Notes: generated by a model from the letters alone, not told the origin. Shown: positions 1 to 8,923, counted from the first letter of the stretch. The stretch is 53,641 nucleotides of DNA from Neorhizobium petrolearium (GCF_017873175.1 NZ_JAGGJW010000026.1:1-53641), one strand, 5' to 3'. Made by a program: numbers and translations.

Positions 1-95
1 CGACCCGATACGACAAGACACGAAAATCCTTCTCGGCATTCCTCGCCCTGGCAGCCGCAAAGATATGGCTGCCATACTTTGTCAACAGGACCTAG
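1..95 (+). mobile_element. IS5-family transposase, C-terminal end (partial)
   Basis: Reading from base 3 gives about 30 residues ending at a TAG at 93-95, including TRYDKTRKSF, FLALAAAKIW and LPYFVNRT. This is the usual C-terminal tail of IS5/IS427-group DDE transposases, where a TRYDK segment is followed by an AAKIWLP-like end. The rest of the transposase lies before the window. Only the tail is visible, so subgroup and activity cannot be judged. It marks the left edge of the window as an insertion site. Confidence 0.7.
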
Positions 96-744
96 CGACG
101 CGGGAGCAATGCAGGTCCATGGTGGGGCATTGCGATGCGAGTCTGGTAATCAAACTCGCTAGGACCATATAAGTCCAGATATTCAATAGCAGGATGCAGA
201 AAAATCTCAATGCAGTTTTGCTCTGTCCTCCGATAAAACGGTTGAAACTAGAAGAGTATTGCGGCGGATTCTCCTAAAACCCCGGACAAAAAAAGGCGAT
301 TGAGTGGAGCGTGATCGCAAGCCGGACTGCATTTGGACTACCGGGTTGACGGACGAACTGGTTATCGTAAGCTTCATAATGGCATCCTCGATTGGGGAGA
401 GACCACCCGTTGCGTCGACCACATCGTTCGTCTCGGCAGACTAGACGCAATGAAGGCGTAGATCGGCTAGCGTCGGCCTGTTTCCTACGGCGGCAACTCA
501 TCGGTCATGGTCGACGACACTTCCGCCTGGCAGTTCAATGTCGATGCACCGGACAGGGCATCTGTGGGCAGACATCACCTACAGTGGGCCTCGCCCCAAT
601 CAGGAAACCATGAGCGTCCCAGCGAGAGCATTTTGCCTGAGGCAATGCCGGCTCAATTCCTCGGGTCTCGTGATAACACAATTAGAACCTGAGGAAATCG
701 ATAAGGATGCGTTTGCTTCACTGGGAAATCTGGGCAGGAGCCAT
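96..744. other. No supportable gene; probable IS flank and scar
   Basis: Several short overlapping reading frames exist on both strands, but none shows a recognisable domain, a good ribosome binding site or consistent codon use. The segment directly follows the IS5-type tail, so its first part should contain the IS right end and the rest its target DNA. I could not identify the terminal inverted repeat without the left end of the element. Confidence 0.4.
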
Positions 745-972
745 TCATTCTACATTTGTCCGTTTGCTGAGCTGAAGTGCCCTTATGAGTAGAAGGATCA
801 ACACGAGGAAGCCCGATATCCCCTGCAACAATTCTGGCCAGCCGGGACCGAGACTGCTTGAAGCTGCGAGGTTTTGCCAGAGGGCGCCACCGAAAACCAC
901 GTTAATGAGTAGGGCGATCAGAAGTGTTAAGAAAACTGGATCGGAGATTATGCGCTTGTTGTTCTGCGTCAT
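745..972 (-). CDS. Small two-helix membrane protein, unknown function
   Basis: The 75-residue protein has a short polar N-terminus, a hydrophobic segment around residues 12-32 and a second around 48-65 containing a leucine/isoleucine-rich stretch, and a basic C-terminus. This pattern predicts a two-pass inner membrane protein. An AGGA element sits about ten bases before the ATG. No family was recognised. It lies tail-to-tail with nothing obvious, downstream of the MFS/DoxX operon on the same strand but separated from it by a strong hairpin, so it is probably transcribed on its own. Confidence 0.5.
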   Translation of the reverse strand: MTQNNKRIISDPVFLTLLIALLINVVFGGALWQNLAASSSLGPGWPELLQGISGFLVLILLLIRALQLSKRTNVE

Positions 973-1121
973 CGGTCTTCATTCCTATTGGGTTTGAGCA
1001 TTGAAATAAATCGAATTTTACAACTAAAACCAATAGTTAATGCCCGGTCTGGCTAGAGATGAGGCTGCTGTTGCGAGCGGGCGTCCAGACTGTCAGACGG
1101 GGGTGTGATCTCATGACAATA

Positions 1122-1155
1122 GCCCTCCGCCGGACGGAAACCACCGGCGAAGGGC
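1122..1155 (-). terminator. Hairpin terminator of the DoxX-MFS operon
   Basis: Two 12-base arms (GCCCTCCGCCGG and CCGGCGAAGGGC) pair with one mismatch around a ten-base loop. The hairpin begins eight bases after the MFS stop codon. There is no long T run, so termination strength is inferred from stem stability and position only. Confidence 0.6.
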
Positions 1156-1162
1156 ACAAGGC

Positions 1163-2575
1163 TTACCGCCTTGTTGCGATACCGGCTGTGAGGATGCCAG
1201 TCAGGGTGAGGAGCGCTATTCCCAGGATAACATAACGAGCAGCGTCGATAACGTTTTCGCCCCCAGCGGCCATCAGCGTTCCAGAAAGAGCCGAAGTAAT
1301 AGAGAACGCAATGAGCTGAGTAGTGGTAATAGCCGCTGCCGCTTTTCCTCCTTCCGCGGGATCATCTGTAGCGCTCATGGCAGCGACGCCGAGCAGTGGC
1401 CATGCCAGTCCGATGCCAGCGCCGGCGATGGTTAGAACGGCAGCCCAGATCGCGACCATGGCAACATCGGTTCCGGGGACCTGCAGTAGCCCGTAGGCAA
1501 TGAGGCCGCCCGTCAGGAGGAGTGGACCCAGACGGATGGCACGCCGCTTGCCGGCATCCGACGAAATAGAAACGACGAACAATTGCGCGATGACCCAGGC
1601 GAGAGAAAGGACGGCGCCGAGAAGACCGGCCACAAGGGGTGTAAGGCTGGCGATTTTCTGTGCGAACAGCGGAATGAAAGTTTCTACCATCACACCGGCA
1701 CTGAGTGTGGCAACCGTGATGTAGACCCATTTCAGCGAATTGCCGCGTCGATAGGTGATGTGTGGCAGGATCGTCTCGCGGGAGCGTCGCTCAACGATGA
1801 CGAACAGCGTAAGAAGAACCAAACCTGCTCCTATCATAGTGAAAGTAGGCCATCCAATCGGAACGATTGAACTGAGACTGATAGAGACGATTGCCAGGAT
1901 GAGGGGAACAAGTGAAGCAACGGGCACAGCCGTACGATGCCCGGAACCTTGCATGCCGCCGAAGGAACGCTGAGCGAGTATCGCGAAGGCAAGCGCCGCA
2001 AACGCGAGAGCGCCATAAGCCCAGCGCCACAGACCAAACTCGGCAAAAACGCCGCCGAGTGCCGGACCGAACAGCGTACCGAGACCCCACATCGCCGACA
2101 CGGCACCGGTTGCGCGTGCCCAGTGACGCTCGGGCAGCGCCGACCGGATGACCGCGTAACCGAGGCCTGCCAGCAGACCGCCGCCCAAGCCCTGGACAAC
2201 ACGACCGAGGATCAATAGTTCCATGCCAGGGCTAGCGGCGTTTCCGGCGGCTCCCACGGCAAATGTAATAAAGCCCAGAACATAGGCCGTTCCTGCCCCC
2301 TTCCAGTCGAGGAGACGGCTTACGAAGAGCGAAGCGACGATGGCGGCGACGACGAAAGATGTTGTTACCCAGGCATAATAATGCTGACCTCCAATATCTG
2401 CCACGATCGACGGCATCAGCGCTGCCGTAAAATAGAGGTTCATAGCGTAAAGAAGAACGCCGCTGGCAAGAACCGTGAGGATGGCAAGATTGCGTCCGGA
2501 AAGAAGGTCAGCCCATGTACTGTTATCAGATCCTACATTTCCATTGGCGCCTGCAGGTGTTGCTGGTCGTGTCAT
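1163..2575 (-). CDS. MFS drug efflux transporter (DHA2-like, 14 helices)
   Basis: A 470-residue inner membrane protein with many hydrophobic helices. The conserved MFS features seen are the segment after helix 2 (SLFVSRLLDWKG), the helix 4 motif LGRVVQGLGGG and the helix 5 antiporter-type motif ATGAVSAMWGLGTLFGPALG. Length and helix count suit the DHA2 drug:proton antiporter group (EmrB/QacA-like), so export of toxic organic compounds is likely; the substrate cannot be inferred. It is separated by only 23 bases from the upstream DoxX gene and probably shares its transcript. A TetR gene is transcribed divergently from that operon, the usual arrangement for drug-inducible efflux. Confidence 0.85.
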   Translation of the reverse strand: MTRPATPAGANGNVGSDNSTWADLLSGRNLAILTVLASGVLLYAMNLYFTAALMPSIVADIGGQHYYAWVTTSFVVAAIVASLFVSRLLDWKGAGTAYVLGFITFAVGAAGNAASPGMELLILGRVVQGLGGGLLAGLGYAVIRSALPERHWARATGAVSAMWGLGTLFGPALGGVFAEFGLWRWAYGALAFAALAFAILAQRSFGGMQGSGHRTAVPVASLVPLILAIVSISLSSIVPIGWPTFTMIGAGLVLLTLFVIVERRSRETILPHITYRRGNSLKWVYITVATLSAGVMVETFIPLFAQKIASLTPLVAGLLGAVLSLAWVIAQLFVVSISSDAGKRRAIRLGPLLLTGGLIAYGLLQVPGTDVAMVAIWAAVLTIAGAGIGLAWPLLGVAAMSATDDPAEGGKAAAAITTTQLIAFSITSALSGTLMAAGGENVIDAARYVILGIALLTLTGILTAGIATRR

Positions 2576-2598
2576 ATCGTAGCTCCGAGAGTAAAGGT

Positions 2599-2961
2599 TC
2601 AGGCGGTCTTGTCGCGCGCGGGCATGTTGAGAACGGTCACGAGGAGAGAAACGGCAAATACAATGATAGGCGCCGCGGAATGGTCGTAGTCACCATGGAT
2701 GAGTGTGGTCAGGGATGCCGCGGCCATTACAATGGCACCGAGAGCTGCGCCGTAAAGGCGGGTCCTGTATCCGACCAGAAGCAACGCCGCGCAAAGCTCC
2801 AGAAGGGCGGTCAGATAATGGAACCAGTCCGGATAGCCCCACCGGGCATAGGCAGCGGCATTATCGGGTGAAAGGAAGGTGTTGCCGTAAGCGCCGAACA
2901 GGAAAAAGGCAGCAAGCAACCATGCCACGACTGCTTTGAGCGACAGGATGGTTTTATTCAT
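2599..2961 (-). CDS. DoxX-family membrane protein
   Basis: A 120-residue, four-helix membrane protein. The start LKAVVAWLLAAFFLFGAYGN, the ARWGYPDWF element and the LELCAALLLVG segment are typical of DoxX/DoxX-like proteins, which are associated with redox stress or act as small membrane partners of oxidoreductases. It is the first gene of a two-gene operon with the MFS transporter and is divergent from a TetR regulator. Its biochemical role is unknown. Confidence 0.8.
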   Translation of the reverse strand: MNKTILSLKAVVAWLLAAFFLFGAYGNTFLSPDNAAAYARWGYPDWFHYLTALLELCAALLLVGYRTRLYGAALGAIVMAAASLTTLIHGDYDHSAAPIIVFAVSLLVTVLNMPARDKTA

Positions 2962-3082
2962 AATACCCCACTTTCAGCGGAAGCGATCGCGCCGGTTCGA
3001 TCCAACTGGACGAGCGGCGTCTTCCATAATAGATTGAATGACCATTCTAGTTATTTGAAAACCCAACCGATCGTCAAGATAG

Positions 3083-3100
3083 ATAGATCGATCGCTCTAT
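3083..3100. promoter_or_regulatory. Probable TetR operator between doxX and tetR
   Basis: An 18-base inverted repeat, ATAGATCGATCGCTCTAT, pairs at all but one position. It lies directly before the AAGGAGGT ribosome binding site (3103-3110) of the TetR gene and inside the divergent promoter region shared with the DoxX-MFS operon. That it is the operator of the adjacent regulator is inferred from position and symmetry. Confidence 0.55.
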
Positions 3101-3113
3101 TTAAGGAGGTTAT

Positions 3114-3722
3114 ATGGGCCGCGTACGCGTACCAGAGCAGCATGAGGGAAAGAGGAAGGAGATATTGGAGGCCGCCCACCGCTGCTTCCTGCGATATGGG
3201 CTGCAGGGCGCCTCGATCTCGATGATCTGCAAGGAAGCGGGGATGAGTCCGGGCCACCTCTACCACTACTTCCCCAGCAAGGATGCGATCATCGAGCAGA
3301 TGGCCAATGAGTATCTCTCAACCCTTCATACTTATTTCGAACACCGACAGGATAGCGAAGATTTTGCGACTATACTGCTGTCCGAAATCTGGAGCATGAC
3401 GAGTTGGGATGATACAGAGCATTGTCGCATTCTATTCGAGCTTTTGGCTGAAGCCGGGCGCAATGATCGAGTGCGCGATATCCTTGCAGAAAATACCAAA
3501 TCCGTGCGGCAGTTGCTGGCGCAGACACTGAAATCTGGTCAGGAGGGCGGAAAGGTTGATCCAGATCTCAATCCCGATGATACCGCGGCCATGTTGATCG
3601 CTATAGTGGACGCGGCCCCGATGCTGCCCTTGATGGTTCCCGGCATTAGTTTCGAGGAGAGCAGAAAACTCATCACTACGATGGTTAGGAGATTTCTCAG
3701 TCCCGAAGTCGCGGAAACGTAA
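3114..3722 (+). CDS. TetR/AcrR-family repressor
   Basis: A 202-residue regulator. The N-terminal helix-turn-helix is clear: residues 13-60 contain ILEAAHRCFLRYGL, a recognition region with GASISMICKEAGMSPGHLY and then HYFPSKDAI. The C-terminal domain is a helical ligand-binding TetR-C region. A perfect AAGGAGGT precedes the ATG. It is divergent from the DoxX-MFS operon and most likely represses that operon and itself until a transporter substrate binds. Confidence 0.88.
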   Translation: MGRVRVPEQHEGKRKEILEAAHRCFLRYGLQGASISMICKEAGMSPGHLYHYFPSKDAIIEQMANEYLSTLHTYFEHRQDSEDFATILLSEIWSMTSWDDTEHCRILFELLAEAGRNDRVRDILAENTKSVRQLLAQTLKSGQEGGKVDPDLNPDDTAAMLIAIVDAAPMLPLMVPGISFEESRKLITTMVRRFLSPEVAET

Positions 3723-3740
3723 ATTCGGGCAAGAGACTAC

Positions 3741-4145
3741 ATGAAATCTTTCTTTCTAACTCTTGTCGAGACTGTCGTTGATGGCTTTGCAGGTGTGGGC
3801 CGAGCGGAAACGCGCCATGAAAAAAGGCTGCATCGGATGCTTGTTTTTGTTGTCATCTTTTTTCTGATCGGCCTGATTGTCGTGGACCATTTTTATCGCA
3901 CGGAGGATGCGGCTGGTCGATTCTGCGAGAAAAACCAGTCCACATATGAATCAGTCAGCGATTGCATGATCCGTCATGAAAAGATTGCAGGCGCTTTGAG
4001 AACGATCGGAGAACTGGATCAAAGCAGCGTCAAGGCATGTTCGCATGAGCATGGTGATGATCTTTATTCTGTTTGGAATTGCGCTTTACTTAAGGATGGA
4101 ACGAGAGTTTCCGCGCGGTACCGCATGCCTGGCGAGGGTGATTGA
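3741..4145 (+). CDS. Single-pass membrane-anchored protein, unknown
   Basis: A 134-residue protein starting 18 bases after the TetR stop. It has a charged N-terminal stretch with AETRHEKRLHR, one strong membrane helix at about residues 30-49 (MLVFVVIFFLIGLIVVDHFY) and a C-terminal domain with four cysteines (FCEKNQ, SDCMIRH, KACSHEHG, WNCALL) that could form two disulfides if it faces the periplasm. No family was recognised. The tight spacing suggests co-transcription with the TetR gene. Confidence 0.6.
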   Translation: MKSFFLTLVETVVDGFAGVGRAETRHEKRLHRMLVFVVIFFLIGLIVVDHFYRTEDAAGRFCEKNQSTYESVSDCMIRHEKIAGALRTIGELDQSSVKACSHEHGDDLYSVWNCALLKDGTRVSARYRMPGEGD

Positions 4146-4230
4146 TGCATCGCGATGATAATTCGCAGATGGTCTGCTCTAAGCACATTGCAAAATCCGG
4201 ATTACCGCTGTTACTGAGGCTGATTTAGAA

Positions 4231-4923
4231 ATGGTATCATTTGTTCTTATCCATGGAGCATGGCACGGCGGCTGGTGTTGGCAACGGCTCGTTGACAGGC
4301 TTCGATCGGAGGGGCACACCGCCGTTGCACCGACCTTGTCGGGACTTGCCGAGCGTGCCGATCTCCTGTCAGCGCAGATCGATCTGACGACCCACACAGA
4401 GGATATAGTTTCGCAAGTCCGCGCAAGCGGTTGTCGCGATGTTACTCTGGTGGCGCACAGCTATGGCGGTTTCCCAGCGGCGGCTGCCGTGGGGCGCCTT
4501 GGAGAACTGGTCTCACATCTCGTGCTTCTGGATGCTTTCTTGCCGGAGGACGGTGAGAAATTGCTGGATCACGCGCCGTCCCTGATCGACATCTATGCCG
4601 CCAAGGTTTCTGAAGACGGGAACTGGCATATTCCGCCACTTCCCTCCGCCGAGTTCGGCTTGACGGAAGCTGATCAGGCATGGGTTGACGGGAAGCTGAC
4701 GCCACATCCGGCGGCAAGCTATTTCGAACCGGTGACGCTCAACCCGCTTATGGTCCCTCGCAAAACATATATTCGCTGTAGTCAGGCAGACGGAACATTT
4801 CTGGCTCGCTCAATATCACGGGCGTTCAGCGGCGGCTGGCATTATGTTGAGATTGACGCTCCGCATGACGCCATGATCTCACATCCGGATATTGTTGCTT
4901 CGGTATTGTTAGAAACGAGATGA
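4231..4923 (+). CDS. Alpha/beta hydrolase, methylesterase-like
   Basis: A 230-residue cytoplasmic hydrolase. The N-terminal VLIHGAWHGGWCW block is the oxyanion-hole region of the plant SABP2/MES-like esterase group. The nucleophile elbow is AHSYGG with Ser77, and the late DAPHDAM segment supplies the histidine. Length equals that of the family. It converges on the LysR gene downstream (46 bases between the stop codons). The substrate is unknown; small aromatic or aliphatic esters are the family norm. Confidence 0.8.
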   Translation: MVSFVLIHGAWHGGWCWQRLVDRLRSEGHTAVAPTLSGLAERADLLSAQIDLTTHTEDIVSQVRASGCRDVTLVAHSYGGFPAAAAVGRLGELVSHLVLLDAFLPEDGEKLLDHAPSLIDIYAAKVSEDGNWHIPPLPSAEFGLTEADQAWVDGKLTPHPAASYFEPVTLNPLMVPRKTYIRCSQADGTFLARSISRAFSGGWHYVEIDAPHDAMISHPDIVASVLLETR

Positions 4924-4968
4924 TCGGAAGTCCAGGACATTTCCACGAGGCTCAGATGTGGCGGTATA

Positions 4969-5826
4969 TTAGCCGCTTCGTGATGTTGTGCGAATAGCGG
5001 CGCCAAGGGTACGTAGAGCGGTCCGGGCTGTGTCATCGGCGAGATTCGAATAGAGAATAACATCCCTCGTGGGGAGTTCAGGCAGTCCGAGCGGCAGCGT
5101 GACGTCGAGAGTTCCTAATGGCGCGACGCGCCGTACCATGGCTGCGACTGCAACCCCTGCCGCGACCGCAGCGCCGATCGTTGCAACGCCTCCTCCAACA
5201 AAAACTGTTTGCCAGGGAATACGGCTTTGTTCGAGTGCAGCAATTGCCATGGCCCTTACGCTGCAAGGTTCCGGCTGGGTTGCAAGTCGCAGGGGCTCCT
5301 TGGGTCCCGTCTTGTATTCCGGGGATGCCATCCAGCTAAATTCTTCGGAATGAATTATCTCGCCACCGCGGCGGCCATTGCCATGCTGAAGGATGATTGC
5401 TGCGTCGAGCGCACCGTTATCGAACTCCTCAAGGGTTTTGCGTGAGGATGACAAGTGCAACTCCAGGATAATTCCGGGTTGGGCGGTACTGAGGCGTTTC
5501 AATAAAAGCGGTAAGTCACTTCCAACAAGATGATGGCTTATCCCAACGACGAGGCGGCGGCTAGCGCTGCCAAAGCAACTCACCGCCTCCTCATGCTTGC
5601 AAAGAAGCGCGCGGGCATGTGGAAGAAAAGCCTCTCCGTCCATCGATAGTGCGACACGACGAGGTGTACGGTCAAGCAATCTGCGACCTAGAGTGTCTTC
5701 GATCCGCCTGATTTTCAGGCTGACTGCCGCTTGCGTGGTATCGAGCGCTTCCGCAGCTCGTGTAAAGCTCTTCATTTCTGCTGCGAGCACAAAGGCTCGT
5801 AGGGCGTCTATATTCAGCGATTTCAT
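4969..5826 (-). CDS. LysR-family transcriptional regulator
   Basis: A 285-residue protein with the winged helix at residues 1-60 (ALRAFVLAAEMKSFTRAAEA, then TTQAAVSLKIRRIED and LGRRLLDRTPRRV) and a periplasmic-binding-like effector domain after about residue 90. Its start is divergent from a 48-residue membrane protein at 5942, so that gene or the nearby LysE exporter is the likeliest target. LysR/LysE pairs are common, but here the neighbouring LysE already has a MocR regulator next to it. Confidence 0.88.
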   Translation of the reverse strand: MKSLNIDALRAFVLAAEMKSFTRAAEALDTTQAAVSLKIRRIEDTLGRRLLDRTPRRVALSMDGEAFLPHARALLCKHEEAVSCFGSASRRLVVGISHHLVGSDLPLLLKRLSTAQPGIILELHLSSSRKTLEEFDNGALDAAIILQHGNGRRGGEIIHSEEFSWMASPEYKTGPKEPLRLATQPEPCSVRAMAIAALEQSRIPWQTVFVGGGVATIGAAVAAGVAVAAMVRRVAPLGTLDVTLPLGLPELPTRDVILYSNLADDTARTALRTLGAAIRTTSRSG

Positions 5827-5941
5827 GTCGAAAGATAACGTTTTCTTATCATTGAAACAATAGTGTCCGTCTTTCTCATATCATGGACCGGCGTTTATTC
5901 TCACGTTCGTAGAACTGTCTACGAAATCGGAGTGACACTGG

Positions 5942-6088
5942 ATGAAAAAACTGTTCGATCCCCTTGCTGACAAGCTCACCCCCTTGGGCGCGCTTATTGC
6001 ACATTTTACAGGGATTCTCATCACTTCGACGTTTGTTCTTTTGCTTTCTTTTATGCTGGCTCGGTTGTTGGTGGCTTTAATGAAGTAA
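5942..6088 (+). CDS. 48-residue membrane protein, unknown
   Basis: The open frame runs from ATG at 5942 to TAA at 6086-6088. The product has a polar start (MKKLFDPLADKLTPLG) and one long hydrophobic helix ending in ARLLVALMK, so it is a predicted single-pass inner membrane miniprotein. It lies between the divergent LysR gene and the convergent LysE gene. Support is moderate: the start composition and the uninterrupted helix look biological, but a clear Shine-Dalgarno is lacking. Confidence 0.5.
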   Translation: MKKLFDPLADKLTPLGALIAHFTGILITSTFVLLLSFMLARLLVALMK

Positions 6089-6113
6089 AACGGCTTCAAT
6101 GCGATCTGAAATA

Positions 6114-6752
6114 TCAGGACCTGACCACAATCGGATAAAGAGACGCTACCAAAAGCGTGGCCATCGAGATGTTGAAGAGCTTCAGCTGGGCGGGTTTGGT
6201 CAGGAAAGATCGAAGACCGACTCCGAAGCTCGCCCATATTCCAACGCATGGGGCATTGAGCAAAGCCATAAGTGTTGCCATAGCCAGAACCGATACCACA
6301 GAAGGGTGTGGCGGCAGATAGGCGGCAACGGCGCCGAGAGCCATCACCCAAGCCTTCGGGTTAACCCATTGGAAGGCTGCGGCTCCCAGAAAGCCCAACG
6401 GTTTGCCCGCTTTGCTGTCGGAATTATCCGGCGTGCCCGATCGGGCTATCTTGTAAGCCAGATAGACCAGATATGCTGCACCAGCCCAGCGTAACACAGC
6501 GTTCAGCATGGGATAGAGATCGAAGACTGCGCCCAAACCCATTCCCACGACAATAACCATCGCAGCGAATCCCAGACTGATTCCCAGGACGTGTGGCACT
6601 GTTCGCCGGATCCCGAAATTCACGCCGGAAGCCAGCACCATCATATTGTTCGGTCCCGGTGTGATCGATGTGACGATAGTATAAATGCTCAGCGCAACAA
6701 CAGTCTGTATCAGCCCAAGGTCGGAATTGATCGCGTCCGGGAAATTATACAT
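6114..6752 (-). CDS. LysE/RhtB-family amino acid exporter
   Basis: The product has six predicted helices and the LysE signature near the N-terminus (TSITPGPNNMMVLASG, then GIRRTVPHVLGISLG). I chose the ATG at 6752 because AGAAGGA precedes it; a longer frame starting at 6794 would add 14 basic residues overlapping the divergent regulatory region. The product, 212 residues, has the normal family size. Proteins of this family export amino acids or their derivatives. It is divergent from a MocR-type regulator, which probably controls it. Confidence 0.85.
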   Translation of the reverse strand: MYNFPDAINSDLGLIQTVVALSIYTIVTSITPGPNNMMVLASGVNFGIRRTVPHVLGISLGFAAMVIVVGMGLGAVFDLYPMLNAVLRWAGAAYLVYLAYKIARSGTPDNSDSKAGKPLGFLGAAAFQWVNPKAWVMALGAVAAYLPPHPSVVSVLAMATLMALLNAPCVGIWASFGVGLRSFLTKPAQLKLFNISMATLLVASLYPIVVRS

Positions 6753-6787
6753 TTGCTGTATCCTTCTTCTGACGCGATATATAGAAC

Positions 6788-6822
6788 GTGACACACTTTC
6801 AAAAATAGCATTAAAGTGTCAC
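6788..6822. promoter_or_regulatory. Inverted repeat in the lysE / mocR divergent promoter
   Basis: The arms GTGACAC (6788-6794) and GTGTCAC (6816-6822) form an inverted repeat with 21 bases between them, and each is followed or preceded by further ACTTT/AAAGT symmetry. It sits between the two divergent starts. The right arm overlaps a possible GTG start of the regulator, an argument for the ATG at 6846 being the real one. Assignment as the regulator binding site is inferred. Confidence 0.5.
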
Positions 6823-6845
6823 GATACACTATTGAGGCGGTACGG

Positions 6846-8234
6846 ATGCGTAAACGGTCCCCCTGGCAGCCACGATTGGCCGACGGTACGGCGAATGCCG
6901 CTGAGCGTTTGATGCAGGCAATGAGCGAAGATATTTTTGAGGGACGCTTGACGAGCGGCGACCGGCTGCCTGCTCATCGGGATCTGGCTTGGAAACTAGG
7001 TATCGGCGTCGGTACGGTCACGAAAGCTTATGCCATGCTGGGGAGGCAGGGGCTCACGCGTAGCGTTAAGGGGCGCGGCACCTTTGTCGCGACCAGAGCG
7101 GCGCGTTCCGGCCCTCGCATCGATCTATCGATCAATACGCCGCCCGCAATGATCGGGGAGCGGCTCCTGGCACGCACGCTCACGACGATCGCTCACAAGA
7201 TCGATGCCGCTCACCTCAACCTCTACGCACCGCTGGCGGGTCACGAGGAACATCGACGGTTGCTGTCCCGTTGGTTAGAGACTTTTTCGCTTGTCGTCGA
7301 TCCGAGACAGGTCATCCCGACAGCCGGTGCACAACAGGCAATTTCGTTGGCGTTCGATTTCGCATGCGGGCGCGATGGTGTCATTCTCACCGAACGGCTG
7401 ACCTATCCCGGAGCCATTGCGCTGGCCCGTCATAGAGGCTATCGGTTGCGTGGAATAGAACTTGACGAAGAAGGCATGATGCCGGACGCGTTGGCCGCGA
7501 CCCTGGACGAAGAGGCGTCTGTTCCCTACCGGGCCGTCTATGTCACGCCGACCCTGCACAATCCGACCACCACCACAATGGGTCGCGCTCGGCGGCAGAC
7601 CATCGTCGAAATCTGCCGGCGGCGGAACGCCGTCATTATCGAGGACGGTGTATACGCAACGGACATCGACCCCGGATTGCTTCCTCTTGCCGCTCTTTCG
7701 CCGGAACACGTTGTTCACGTCGCCAGCCTTTCCAAGACGCTCGGTCCGGGATTGCGGATCGGCGCACTAACTTTGCCGCCTGGAATGGAAGAAAGGGCAG
7801 AAGCTTTCTTGAGGGCTCTGCCAATAGGACCATCGCCGCTATCCATGTCGGTGATGGAGGACTGGCTTGTGAACGGTGTTGTCGCATCGGTCAGACAGGC
7901 GATTGGGATCGAGACCCGCCGTCGCACAGCGCTCGCCGCGTCGCTGCTTGGACAGGAGACTTGCCACGTTCACCCTGCGGCGCTTCACGCCTGGCTGCCG
8001 ATGTCTCGCAGCAAGGCGGAGCAGTTTGCGCTAACAGCCTCCGCCCTCGGCGTGATGGTGACTGCGCCGGACAGCGTCGCCGTCGATCCTGATGATCAAG
8101 CGACCGGGATTCGCCTGTGCTTGGGCGGCCCTTCACCGGACGATCTGAAAAGGGCGCTGGTCGTGCTCGCCGATCTGATCGTCTCGTCGAAAGCCATATC
8201 GTCTCTCTCCGCAGTCCGGACGCCGCAGCGCTGA
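6846..8234 (+). CDS. MocR-type (GntR/aminotransferase) regulator
   Basis: The 462-residue protein joins an N-terminal GntR winged helix (about residues 10-80: DIFEGRLTSGDRLPAHRDLA, then GIGVGTVTKAYAMLGRQGL) to an aminotransferase class I fold. The PLP-lysine site is visible in HVASLSKTLGPGLRIGAL. Such regulators sense PLP or an amino-compound and often control exporters or PLP and amino acid metabolism. A GAGGCGG element five bases ahead supports the ATG at 6846. It is divergent from lysE, its likely target. Confidence 0.87.
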   Translation: MRKRSPWQPRLADGTANAAERLMQAMSEDIFEGRLTSGDRLPAHRDLAWKLGIGVGTVTKAYAMLGRQGLTRSVKGRGTFVATRAARSGPRIDLSINTPPAMIGERLLARTLTTIAHKIDAAHLNLYAPLAGHEEHRRLLSRWLETFSLVVDPRQVIPTAGAQQAISLAFDFACGRDGVILTERLTYPGAIALARHRGYRLRGIELDEEGMMPDALAATLDEEASVPYRAVYVTPTLHNPTTTTMGRARRQTIVEICRRRNAVIIEDGVYATDIDPGLLPLAALSPEHVVHVASLSKTLGPGLRIGALTLPPGMEERAEAFLRALPIGPSPLSMSVMEDWLVNGVVASVRQAIGIETRRRTALAASLLGQETCHVHPAALHAWLPMSRSKAEQFALTASALGVMVTAPDSVAVDPDDQATGIRLCLGGPSPDDLKRALVVLADLIVSSKAISSLSAVRTPQR

Positions 8235-8296
8235 CGGAAGCGCTGCATCTTCTACAACACGTGTCCACAAATAATGATGCTGGTGAAGTAGGGATT

Positions 8297-8923
8297 TCAG
8301 GTCAGCGGCGTGGTTGTAACAGACGGCTCCTCCCGGTATTGTAGAATGCGGTCGATTAGTCCCCATTCAAGTGCTTCTTCTGCCGTCATGAAACGATCAC
8401 GGTCCATGGCGCGTTCGAACTCCTCGTAACTGCGTCCGCAATGGTCGGCATATAACCGGGTCATGCGTTGTTTGATTTTCAGGATTTCCTCGGCGTGGAT
8501 GAGCATGTCCGATGCCTGCCCCTGAAAACCGCCAGAGGGCTGATGGACGAGTATGCTGGCATTGGGCAACGCAGCGCGCTGGCCCGGTTCGCCCGCCATC
8601 AGCAGGAACGATCCCATGGAGCGCGCCGTTCCCATGCACAGCGTATGCACAGGCGCGCGGATGTAGCGCATGGTGTCATACATGGCGAGGCCGGAGGTCA
8701 CTACTCCGCCTGGCGAATTGATGTAAAGATTGATCGGCTTCTTAGGGTTTTCCGCTTCAAGGAACAGCAATTGGGCACAGACCAGAGCTGAAACGGCATC
8801 GTTTACCTCGCCGTTGAGGAAAATGATCCGCTCTCGGAGAAGGCGGGAGTAAATGTCGAAAGACCGCTCCCCTCTGCTGGATTGTTCTATGACCATAGGG
8901 ACGAGTTGCATTGCTTCGCGCAT
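8297..8923 (-). CDS. clpP: ClpP-like serine protease subunit (accessory paralogue)
   Basis: A 208-residue ClpP. The catalytic triad is intact with family spacing: Ser102 in ARSMGSF, His127 in LVHQPSGG and Asp176 in MDRDRF. The handle and axial elements (INSPGGVVTSGLAMYDTM) are also present. There is no clpX or tig gene beside it, so this is probably a second copy rather than the housekeeping clpP-clpX locus; it would need a ClpX/ClpA partner encoded elsewhere. The C-terminus (REEPSVTTTPLT) is short and divergent. An alternative ATG lies four codons downstream. Confidence 0.88.
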   Translation of the reverse strand: MREAMQLVPMVIEQSSRGERSFDIYSRLLRERIIFLNGEVNDAVSALVCAQLLFLEAENPKKPINLYINSPGGVVTSGLAMYDTMRYIRAPVHTLCMGTARSMGSFLLMAGEPGQRAALPNASILVHQPSGGFQGQASDMLIHAEEILKIKQRMTRLYADHCGRSYEEFERAMDRDRFMTAEEALEWGLIDRILQYREEPSVTTTPLT

